From Hemibagrus wyckioides (Eukaryota; Chordata; Actinopteri; Siluriformes; Bagridae): 64,000 nucleotides of DNA. A program made the position numbers and the translations under genes. The DNA is taken from the NCBI RefSeq assembly GCF_019097595.1, contig NC_080710.1:9747780-9811779 (forward strand), read 5' to 3'. The notes under the pieces were generated by a model. The model was not told where the DNA came from, ran no database searches, and worked only from the letters and a program-made list of their open reading frames with translations. This document shows, piece by piece, positions 31,390 through 40,846 of this stretch; position 1 is the stretch's first letter; every line of letters starts with the position of its first letter.

Positions 31390-31714
31390 TGTAACCACAG
31401 ACTCAGGAGGCAGGGAGAGAATCCAAAACCGTTTCTTTTTTTTAATTCTTTGAAACAACTGAGGTTGCAGAAGACGAAGCGACAACAAGCATAAACTCAG
31501 GCAAATAGAAATGCGGGAAATGTAACTTAGGCAATATGAGCAGCAGACAGAACTGAAACACGAATGTCACTAGTACATAGTCTTAATACTCGCCGCTGTC
31601 CTCGGCGAGTAAGCGCTTTAAATACGCGCCATGAGATAGAGTGCAGGTGGAGGTGATCAAAAGTCAGGTGATTGTGAGCGCGGGAGCGTGGTTGAGATGG
31701 GCGTGCCCGTGACA
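31390..31714 (-). mobile_element. Solo LTR, family 2, with TSD GCTTG
   Basis: A 325-bp segment reads TGTAACCACAG ... GCCCGTGACA on the + strand. It is flanked by identical 5-bp repeats GCTTG at 31385-31389 and 31715-31719. On the minus strand it has TATTTAAAGC promoter-like and AATTAAA-like signals in LTR order. It is unrelated in sequence to family 1 and lies just 3' of gene B. Confidence 0.82.
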
Positions 31715-31873
31715 GCTTGATTATGAAGCAAGTATTTGTGCTTTTTTTGTGGACAACTACCTGAATTGGGTTCCTCTTACAATTGAAGACACATATGCAG
31801 TCACTTTCTATGATAGCTGTGCTCATGTTCAACACACATGAAGCAAAGAGGGATCATGGAAAATTCATATCTG

Positions 31874-31917
31874 TTTTTTGTCGAGGAAACAATGACAATT
31901 GTTTCCTCGACAAAAAA
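31874..31917. repeat. Perfect hairpin, 20-bp arms, 4-base loop
   Basis: The arm TTTTTTGTCGAGGAAACAAT at 31874-31893 is perfectly complemented at 31898-31917, with loop GACA. Confidence 0.95.
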
Positions 31918-32273
31918 AATAACAATGAGATGCTAAATTCCACTTGGGCCTATAAAAGTACGCCATCTCTGCAGCACTCGATATCCTAACAAAACAAAAC
32001 AAGCATACTAAAGAAAAGGATATTTTGTATTGCTTGGCACAAAATAGTGACGGTTTCTTATTTTGATGTGTTTAGGATCATCGCCAGGAAGAAGATCTGA
32101 CACTCATGACAATGATGAACATCATAATATCAGAATTACAAATGGGACATTTGTATTTAATGCATAAGAACCCAGACCCCTTTCTCCTTCAAGGAAAATT
32201 ATGGGGGACATAACACAGACTAAATAGATAGAATTTTTTTTCAAAATACCACCCCCTACTGTCAGAGATCTGT

Positions 32274-32295
32274 AATGTTACATATATGTAACATT
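32274..32295. repeat. 22-bp perfect palindrome
   Basis: Centred on ACATATATGT, the sequence is self-complementary over 11 bp on each side. It sits downstream of a piggyBac transposase relic and could be a remnant of that element. Confidence 0.9.
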
Positions 32296-32359
32296 GGGTG
32301 TTAAGCAGCCGGACCCTTTTCTCATGAAACCCCATGAAACTTGTTTATGTGGCAATAAC

Positions 32360-32760
32360 CTAGGCCAAATGGAAACATTTGAAGCAATTTCTTTCCTCAG
32401 TGAAACTAAGATGCACATCACATTGCTCACAAAGGGTGGTGGTTGCATCGATTTTGCAGAATTTGCAACGACCTTGCTTCACAGGCCAGTGTGCAACCTG
32501 GTCCACATGAACATCATCTGGAACTCCAACATGAACTCTCTTGGGAGGTGGTGGTGGAGTTGTGGTGTTGAGTGATAGGCGGCCCCTTTGTGAATGCAGG
32601 AGAATAAGGCTAGTTGCAACCTCAGCCTGGAAGCTCCTTTGTTTCAGTGGCTTGTGGACACCAAGTAGTTTACAGTCACGGCTGTAGATCAGCCATGCAT
32701 TGACAAGGACGAGCATTATGGTTTGCCAGAACAGGCAGAGGTACCTCGGTAGTTTTAATG
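32360..32760 (-). pseudogene. piggyBac-like transposase, C-terminal fragment
   Basis: A minus-strand frame of about 130 codons ends in the cysteine-rich C-terminal domain of piggyBac transposases: GRCKFCKIDATTTLCEQCDV, then RNCFKCFH before the stop. Upstream is a segment (NAWLIYSRDCK) matching the end of the DDE domain. The N-terminal two thirds, including most of the catalytic domain, are absent, so it is a broken relic. Confidence 0.75.
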
Positions 32761-32834
32761 TTAAATGTAATAATAATAAATAATAATACATTGATAACAA
32801 ATAATAATAAATAAAAATAATAATAATTAATAAT

Positions 32835-33263
32835 TGTCAGGAACAGCTGGACAGTTCCCTGCCAGGCCCAGAGAGGGCGCTGGCAGGTGAACCTTGAAGG
32901 CCTGCTTCTTTGTGTTTCTTTTGTGTTACGCCCTTCCCATTGTTCCTATCCTGATTGTGTCACCTGTATCCCATAAGCCCTAATGTCTACCCCTATAAAT
33001 AGGGATCCTTGTGTTTGTGTCCTTGTCCATGATTGTTACCTGAACCTTAGTTTCTGTTTGGGTTTTGTTTGTTAAGTTCCATCCCCAAAAGATCTAGGTT
33101 TTTTTCTTGTTTTGTTTACCACGCCATGTCTTGTGTTACATTTGTTTCCCTATGTCGTGTCTTAAATGTAATAAAAGCAGTGCTTCGCTGAATCCTGCGA
33201 ATGGGTCTCATTACACCGTGTGCTGGCGTGTGCACACACACCACGGGCGTCCGGGTTCGAGAA

Positions 33264-33268
<5 letters not shown>
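32835..33268 (+). mobile_element. Solo LTR, family 1 copy 3, 3' end lost
   Basis: Begins TGTCAGGAACAGCTGGACAG like copies 1 and 2 and contains the same TATAAATAGG and AATAAAAGC signals. The last 30 or so bases of the LTR are replaced by an (AT)n run starting at the GCATA motif. A TSD can no longer be read reliably. Confidence 0.85.

Positions 33269-33308
<40 letters not shown>
33267..33308. repeat. (AT)n microsatellite
   Basis: About 20 AT units growing out of the truncated 3' end of the adjacent LTR. Confidence 0.95.
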
Positions 33309-33311
<3 letters not shown>

Positions 33312-33539
33312 AATTATTAACGATAAATAATAAATTGATAATAAATGTAACAATGAAAATTATTAAGTAAATATCACTGAATCAGCCAAATTAACTGAGC
33401 AATTTATAATCTTAAAAGTTGAAAAAAAAACCTAATGTGTCGTATATGTCACTAGTTTTTCTCTGACAATCTGTGGGTTCTGTGGGTTCTAAAGGGTTAA
33501 AAACACTGAAACTCAATCAAGTCAGTTAATTAAGTTAAG

Positions 33540-33960
33540 TTACATGATTTTGGCCCATTCGTCTTGGTCGATTTGCTCCAGGTTCTTCAAGTCGGTTGGC
33601 TGATGCTCTTGGACTAATTTTCATATAGTGCTACAGATTCTCAATGTGATTTAGATTAGAACTTTGACTTGGCCACTGTAGGACTTTTAGCCATTGGTAT
33701 TGTGCTTGGGGTTGTATTGAAAAGTGAATTTTCTGTCAACCTGAAGCAGAATCTCTTCCTTTCCATTATTTTTGCTGAATTTTCCTTCAATTCTAACAAG
33801 ACGCCTGGTCCCTGCTGATGAGAAAAAGCATCCCCATAGCATGATACTGCAACCTCCATAATTCACTGTAGTAATGGTGTGTCTTGATGCATCAGAATTT
33901 TAGGTTAGCCCCACATATAGCCCTCAGTTATTCAGGGGAAAACCACAAAAAAAACACATT
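33540..33960 (-). mobile_element. Antisense Tc1-like transposase relic
   Basis: Phrases TGATTTAGATTAGAACTTTGACTTGGCCACT and GCATCCCCATAGCATGATACTGC are typical of antisense Tc1 DNA in fish, but each is diverged. No intact frame or terminal repeats. Confidence 0.65.
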
Positions 33961-34441
33961 GCAGCTGTCACGCTATGTTTGTTGGCACACCCAAGACTTG
34001 CTTTCAGTTTTCAGTTTTTGAGCAATGGCTTCTTTCTTGTGATACAAGCAAGTGTCATGCAGTGTTTAGTGCTTTTTTTAGTGTATAGTGCTTTTAACAT
34101 TGGACATTGTCTTAAATAAGCTTTACAAAAACATAGATTAAAAAGTTTAAAGGAAGAATTTATTATTTTTAGAAGTGGTTTGATAGCTGCTGGTATTATC
34201 TGTTCAAAGAAACATATATAGATACATAGATACAGATTGATATAGTTCTAAACATATAGATATAGATATATTTCACTGGTGCATCATTACTCCACTCTGA
34301 GCCACTGAATCTGGGAGCTCCCATAACACAGCGGTTGAATACTTATGCAAGCAGAATATTACAGCTATTTTTTAGTTTTCTTAAAAATTTTTTCCCAAAC
34401 TCCAATGTCACTTTACAATTAATGATTTTGGGTTTCTGTGT

Positions 34442-34443
<2 letters not shown>

Positions 34444-34523
<80 letters not shown>
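34444..34523. repeat. (AT)n microsatellite
   Basis: About 40 AT units. Confidence 0.96.
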
Positions 34524-34526
<3 letters not shown>

Positions 34527-34761
34527 TACCGCTCAAAAGTTTGGGATCACTTGCATATTTCAGCTTGATTCCGGCTAGGGAGGAAGACTCCATCAGCCAA
34601 TCCATCTTGTGGAAGATGCTCCAGGAAGCATGGGGTGGAATCTCAGCAGATTATCTTGTCCTGTTCTTTTGCTATATTTTCTATTTGGACAAATTTCGTG
34701 TGTGTTTCCTTGGAAAACAATAATATTTTTGAGTGATCCCAAACTTTTGTGCGGTAGTGTA
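34522..34761. mobile_element. Tc1/mariner MITE, 240 bp
   Basis: Ends TACACTACCGCTCAAAAGTT and the inverse AACTTTTGTGCGGTAGTGTA are near-perfect inverted repeats continuing through TTGGGATCACT. It is flanked by TA dinucleotides, with the (AT)n array on the left. It has no coding content. Confidence 0.88.
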
Positions 34762-35284
34762 TATATCAATTCAATTTATTTTATATATCCATGTATAATA
34801 ATATACAATAAATTGTTTAATATAAATTGAATTATATGTTACATATAAAGACTATATATATATATTATTGTTAAATTGTCAGTCAGTTCTTTGATGTTTG
34901 TGTATCACAGGTGGACTGTGGTTCACAGATTTTCTTTATTATTATTATTATTATTGCATTATTGCTTGTATTTTGGCTTTATTAGCTAGTGTTTTAGGTT
35001 TTTCCTCTTTTGTTACAATAAATTGAATATTACCATCTCATTCTGACTTTGTATATTTGTGGAACTGTAAGGTGGTTGTAACGGGAATTTGAGTGGCAAA
35101 TAGCAAAGAAGCATCATCTTCATATAGGTGCTCTTATAGAGCCTCTTCAATGGACAGCATTTACATTTAAATATTTAAGATTTGGCTTTGCTGTCTTTGA
35201 ACATTGCTGTTTAGTACTGTTTGGTAGAAAAATATTTCTAGCTAGCTAATATTAACTGCAGTACACCTTGTGAAGTTAGTGGTC

Positions 35285-35425
35285 AAAACATGTTCCAGCA
35301 TGATGATGCCTCTGTGCACAAAGTGAGCGCCATGAAGACATGATTTGCCAAAGAAGTGGAAGAAACTGAGTTATCTGACCTCAATTGCACTGAACATTTT
35401 CGAATGAACTGGCTGAAAGAGCAGA
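35285..35425 (+). mobile_element. Tc1 transposase fragment
   Basis: Reads FQHDDASVHKVSAMKTWF after one stop-free stretch, a clear DDE-region signature, then loses frame. It is preceded by no recognisable TIR. Confidence 0.65.
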
Positions 35426-35429
35426 AGGG

Positions 35430-36968
35430 GTAAGTCAAGTCATATTAAGTCAAACTTGTACTGTCATTTCAACCATATAAAGCTGACGCAGTACAGAGTG
35501 AGATAAAACATCATTTCTCCTGGACCCTAGTGCTACATAAAACAACATAGAGCTACATAAAAAGACACAGAGCTAAGGACTTAAAGTAAGTTGCCTTAGC
35601 CATATTAAGCGCATCATGTGCAGCCTAGTGCAAACAGTGCAAGGGCACACTCCAATGATCTTCTCAGTTGTAATGGTGCTATTCCCAAGCCAGGCTGTGA
35701 TGCAGCTGCTCAGGATGCTCTCGATGGTCCCTCTGTAGAACACAGTCAGGATGGGGGGAGGGAGATGGGCTCTGCTCAGCCTTTGTCGGAAGTAGAGACG
35801 CTGCTAGACTTTTTTGCTGATTGAGCCGGTGTTGAGTGACCAGGTGAAGTTTTCTGCCAGATTAACACCAAGGAATTTAGAGCTCTTGACAATCTCCATG
35901 GAGGATCTGTCAGTGTTCAGTGGAGAATGGTGGCTCTGAGGGGCTTTAGTGCTCAGTGTGGTGGCGTTGGAGATGCTGTTTTCAATCCGGACTGACTGAT
36001 GTTTCCCAGGCAGGAAGTCTAGAACACAGTTGCAGAGGGAGGTGTTTAGGCCCAGCAGGCTCAGATTCTCAGTCAGGTGCTAAACTGAGGTCTATGAACA
36101 GCATTTATACTTATTCGTCTTTATTGTCTAAGTGGGTGAGGGCCAGATGGAGGGTCATGGCAATTGTATTGTCCATGAAGTGGTTTGGACAATACACAAA
36201 CTGCAGGGGCTCCAGTGAGGGTGGTAGCACTTCATCACGATGGGTGTGAGTGTGATGGGACGATAGTCATTGAGGAAGGACACTGTAGGCTTCTTTGGCA
36301 CAGGGAAAACAGTGGTGGGCTTGAGGCACTTTAGAACAATGGTGCTACTCAAGGAAATGTTGAAGATGTCAGTGATGACATTTGCTAGCTGTTCTGCACA
36401 TTCCCTGAGCACTCTGCCAGGAATGTTGTCTGGTCCAGCAGACTTCTGTAGGTTAACTCTGCATGGAGTTCTCTTCACATCAGCTGTGGTTAGAGCACCT
36501 GGTCGTTGGGAGGAGGGATGGACTTCCTTGCTGCTACATTGTTCTGCACCTCAAACCGAGTGTAGGATTTTTTCAGCGCATCTGGGAAGGAGTCATCTTT
36601 GTCACAGGCAGGTGAAGTTGTCATGTAATTTGTGATCAGCTGGATCTCCTGCCACATGGGCTGAGTGTCTCCGCTGTCCTGGAAGTGGCTGTGGATTCTC
36701 TGGGCGTGTGTGCGCTTTGCCTCTCTGATGGCTCGGGACAGTTTGGCCCTTGCTGTACTTAAGTCTTGTCCCCTGCTCTGAAGGCAGAGTCTCTATACTT
36801 CAGCAGTGCACGCACTGTTGCAGTCACCTTTGCGGTCTTGGAGACAGTCACATCATCGATGCACTTGCCAGTACCTGGTCACTGAAGCACTGATGTACTC
36901 CTCCAAGTTTAAGGAATCGCCGTTGGTTGCAGCTTACCTGAACATCTGCCAGTCAGCACATTCAAAAC
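35430..36968 (-). mobile_element. LINE (L2/CR1-like), antisense, part 1 (split by a hAT insertion)
   Basis: The minus strand encodes reverse transcriptase motifs at 36155-36478 ([39 protein letters not shown]). The C-terminal coding region and 3' end follow at lower coordinates, the 3' tail lying near 35430. The frame is broken in several places. The element continues to the right of the hAT at 40008. Confidence 0.82.
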
Positions 36969-37177
36969 CAGGGCCGGTTCACCCAAATGTCTGTCTTGCC
37001 CACCCAATCAAAATTTGGAAAAGACAGCGGTATACAAATATGCTTTTATTTTCTTTTGTACGATTTGTGATTTGATAAAAGCAGTCTGAGGTGGGCTTTG
37101 TGTTGAGAAGTTTGAAGAAGGAGTGTAGAAAGCCCCGATCAATCACAACACAAAACCAAACAGTTTCCCGTTTTTGA

Positions 37178-39357
37178 TTGGCTGTAGGTAACGGCGCGGT
37201 CTATACTCGCATGGTGAGGCGGCTTGCCGATCTTCACGCAATTCACAAAGTGTGGAAATATTTGCTTCCAAATGCAATGCGTCGATTTTTGGTGCCTTTA
37301 AAAAAGCCTGTTAGTGGCTCCAGCAACAGTGACCGTAATGTAGCCGCTGTTGCTTCAAAAAATCCATCATCCCCAGCTCTCGTGTCAGAAACAATTCAGA
37401 CTCCCTCCACCTGAGTCCACCAAAATCATGCTGCTGGTGGAAGCGAAACAATGGACCTTAACTTGCACACACCATCCCAGCCATTATTAAGCAGCTACCC
37501 TAAACAAGCATTTGGGTCCATATCGCGGTCATTTAATGCTGGATGGTACCTCTCGCGACCATGGCTGGAATACAGTGTATTGTGGGACGCATGCTTTTGT
37601 TTCCCCTGTCGCAAATTCGGTGTCGCTAATGAAAGAGATGTGGTTTTTACCTCGCGTGGTTACACAAATTGGAAAGCAGCACTGGAACATGACAGGGGTT
37701 TGCAAAAGCATGCATCCAGTCAATGTCATGTACAGTCATGAATGTAAGTCATGTATGGCAACATGGTCAGAATTTAAATGTAGGGAGGCATCTGGGGAAA
37801 CTATAGACTGCATGCTAGTGGGCAAAACACAGCTGGAAAAGAACAGGTATTACGTCAAAAGCACTGGAGATGTGGTTGAATTTCTCTGAGTTAATGAGCA
37901 AGCACTGCATGGAACAACAGAAACCACTTCAAACAATGATATATCTTTTTCTTAATTTGTTTGAATACACTTACAGAACACACATACTACAGAAAAGGAT
38001 GCATTTCTGGCTGATATAGTGAAGGGTATACCAAAACATGCAAAATATACTTCTAAGGACATTCAGAATGAAATCATTGAAACACTGGTGGAAATGGTTC
38101 TTTTAGAGATTAAGCGAGGATACACTGATGCTAACTCAGCAGGGTTTTGCCTCAAAGGTGATGGGACAGGTGACAAATGTAACATGGAAAATTTGTCAGT
38201 AATGATAAGGTTTGTGTGCAATTCCTTGCCTGAGGAGCATTTGATTGGGTTGCTTGACTTGCACCAACTAGATGCTGAATACATTTCCACACAGTTACTG
38301 AGCCACCTTTCAGCTGCTGGTTACTGTGCTGACAGCATAGTTAGTCAGTGCTATGATCGTGCCTCAGTGATGAGTGGGGTATGAGGCGGTGTGCAAACCC
38401 TGCTGCAGAACAAGCTTGCTCGGTATATTCCTTACAATCATTGTTATTACCGCCAGCTATATTTAGCAGTTGTGCATTCCATCCAGTGTGATCCATGTGG
38501 GAAAAAGTTTTTTGACTTCACCAATTCCCTATTTAACTTTTCCATTACCACTATGTGGCTGAGAGGTATGATGCTCCTTGTCTTAAACGATTGCTTGAAA
38601 TTCGATGAAAAAGCCATTGTGAGGTCACAACAAGTGCATTACTGAAAATGAAGATTCTCAGTATTCTATCAAACATTGCAGAGGATGATTTTGCCACCAC
38701 TGACCTGAGCACTGAACCAGCAGGCCTTTTAATCCAAATCAAAAGACACCATTTTTTTTAAATTGGTAAATTTGTAGTCCGGGTGCTTGGAGTCCTGAAA
38801 GATGCTAATGCTATTCTCCAGTCTCAAACAGTGGATTTGTGTAAAGCTGGTGAGGTTGTCAGTGCGTCCTTGGAGCCCCTAAACGCCATTCGTAGAGATG
38901 AGTTTCAGACTTTTTTTATGACGATGATGTACACCCTATTAAGAGAAGAAGAACACTGAATAAAAAACTAGATGACAGTGTTGTGTTGTCCACAGTGGGT
39001 CATACTGATTGTAAAAATTCTGCAATACTGCTGAGTCAGTCTCTGAAGAGTGCCTTGCTTTCCATTCTCGACAGGGCCATCACTGAAATGGAAAACAGAT
39101 TTTCCACAAAAAATGTTGACTTAATGAAAGCAGCATCTTGTCTTCTGCCTATATCTAGTGCATTTCTAGATGCCACATTGTTGAGCCCTCTGTATTTGCT
39201 TGCTGGTACTGCAGATAGTGTAAGTCTGGAAAATGAAATCCTTGTTGCCAAGCCTATGCTTGCCAAAACATTTCCTTGTGAAACAGACCTGTCAACTTTA
39301 GATATGGATGAATTTGTTAAGGCATTTGCTAGAAAAAACAGGAGACTGATGCTGTAG
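37178..39357 (+). pseudogene. hAT transposase pseudogene (TTF-type zinc finger / DUF4371 class)
   Basis: Fragments in shifting + frames follow the order of a TTF zinc-finger hAT transposase. A TTF-like finger comes first (WLEYSVLWDACFCFPCRKFG, 37550-37640, then HASSQCH), followed by an EIIETLVEMVLLEIK / FCLKGDGTGDKCNMENLSVM segment (38019-38384) and YDRASVMSG, then C-terminal pieces to 39357. At least three frameshifts or stops, and a stop right after the MSGV segment, preclude a full product. It lies within the TSD-bounded element 36969-40007. Confidence 0.8.
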
Positions 39358-39539
39358 ATGAGTAGATGATGTATGTATACTGTATGCTGAATCAGTATTC
39401 CTTCAAAATGAACAAAACACTTTAAACACATACACTAAGTAGTAATAGTTATATATGTACAATAGTTTGTGGTGCTAACATACCACTGAAAAAAAAACAA
39501 CAACAAAAAAAGAAAAACTAAAAAACTAAAACTAAAAAA

Positions 39540-39540
39540 A

Positions 39541-39637
<97 letters not shown>
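39540..39637. repeat. (TATC)n microsatellite
   Basis: About 24 perfect TATC units inside the hAT element. Confidence 0.97.
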
Positions 39638-39639
<2 letters not shown>

Positions 39640-39834
39640 ATAATATTGCCTGAATTTGTGCCCGTTAGTCCAGTCATTAGCCATTCTGAACGATGAAAAT
39701 AGTTTAACATTTTAAAAACATATTGGTGCTTATATTGACTTAATATAATATGTCTTCTTAACCAAGCCCAAGCAAAAATATTAGTGCAACAATATTTTTG
39801 CTATTCCATCATTTAATTAGTTGAATTTTACAGA

Positions 39835-39918
39835 TGGGATATGCGAAGAAAGAATTTCACTGTGCTGTAATGTATATGTGACAAATAAAGGCTGTTTCAT
39901 TTCATTTCATTTCATTTT
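39835..39918 (+). mobile_element. LINE/SINE 3' tail fragment with (TTTCA)n
   Basis: GAATTTCACTGTGCTGTAAT followed by GACAAATAAAGGCTG and then TTTCA repeats is the 3' end of a non-LTR element. It is inserted within, or captured by, the hAT element. Confidence 0.65.
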
Positions 39919-40007
39919 CAGAGTATCTCCTCAACCCCACCCCCAAAAATCGCCCACCTGGGATATCTGTCTGCCCACACTTCTGTGGTTAGCAAGAGCC
40001 GGGCCTG

Positions 40008-40120
40008 CTCAAAACAGTCCTGAAGAGCAGAGGTGGCCCTTCTGGCTTTACCTGCTTCAGAACCGGTTTAGAGCGTCTGACAAGCAGTGTGCTAGAATTA
40101 GCTTAACAGGTAGGGCTAAA
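40008..40120 (-). mobile_element. LINE, antisense, part 2 (right of the hAT)
   Basis: CTCAAAACAGTCCTGAAGAG continues the LINE sequence interrupted at 36968 and reads into TTTACCTGCTTCAGAACCGG. Removing the hAT and one TSD copy would rejoin parts 1 and 2. Confidence 0.65.
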
Positions 40121-40786
40121 TCTATCTAGAAGCACATATGGGCATAATGGCAAGGTTCCCACAAACATTTGCCCATATAGACTATGTTAGATGTTAACCT
40201 ACCAGATGTGTTTTGAATGTCTCTCAACACAAAGTCTGGAGGTGCAGCATCTCATGTGAGTTTATTTATAATACACCGTATTATTATGATGTCACTGTTT
40301 AAACATCCCTCCACACAGTAGGTAAAACTTCCAAAACTACTGGATTTTGGTGGCCTTATAGCTAGTTTGTGTATTTTGGCATACACAGAATAAGCTCTAG
40401 TGAACCACAGTGCTGTTTGTTTTGAGCTGAGTTGTTGACGATATGGAGAAATGTTTAGAGAATATTTTAAGTGGGTGGGTGAGGTGAGGAAGACGTGTCT
40501 TTATATCCTGATAGGGACCAAATGTCCCCAGAGGGATAGGAATACAGTTTTGGTCTTGTGTGGGCCTTTGATTCATCCCTAAATAAAAACTGTTTTTTTT
40601 TTTAAATCTGTTTTTCCTTTATTAATCATCGTAAACTGTTTCCCTTGTTCACCTAGGTTAAAGTTAGTGTTAGGTTTAGGGGTAGACATTGTATTTGTTA
40701 ACTGTATTAATAATTATATCAATGACGGATCCTCAAAAGGCGAGTAGTGCTGTCCTCGCGCTTTACAAGCAGCGCGCGCTTGGCTT

Positions 40787-40799
40787 GTCGCCTAGCAAC
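40787..40799 (+). promoter_or_regulatory. RFX X-box upstream of riiad1
   Basis: GTCGCC-T-AGCAAC fits the imperfect inverted-repeat X-box consensus (GTNRCC, 1-3 base spacer, RGYAAC) bound by RFX factors. It lies 48 bases before the likely riiad1 start codon, in a short GC-rich promoter-like stretch. X-boxes close to the start are the known mark of ciliary and flagellar genes, which suits riiad1. Confidence 0.65.
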
Positions 40800-40846
40800 C
40801 GGTTCGCTTTACCCTGGCTGCCAGCAGCAGGTGTATGAGAGAAGTA

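Larger units (their letters stand above)
36969..40007 (+). mobile_element. hAT transposon, 3.0 kb, degenerate, near-perfect 8-bp TSD
   Basis: Ends CAGGGCCGG at 36969 and CCGGGCCTG ending 40007 are imperfect inverted repeats. The flanks TTCAAAAC (36961-36968) and CTCAAAAC (40008-40015) match at 7 of 8 bases. The element carries a broken transposase (see 37178-39357), a (TATC)n array and a secondary LINE tail fragment. Confidence 0.85.

Noticed and set aside
31527..31835. 102-codon minus-strand frame
   Set aside because: Runs through a solo LTR and its flank, so coding is unlikely.
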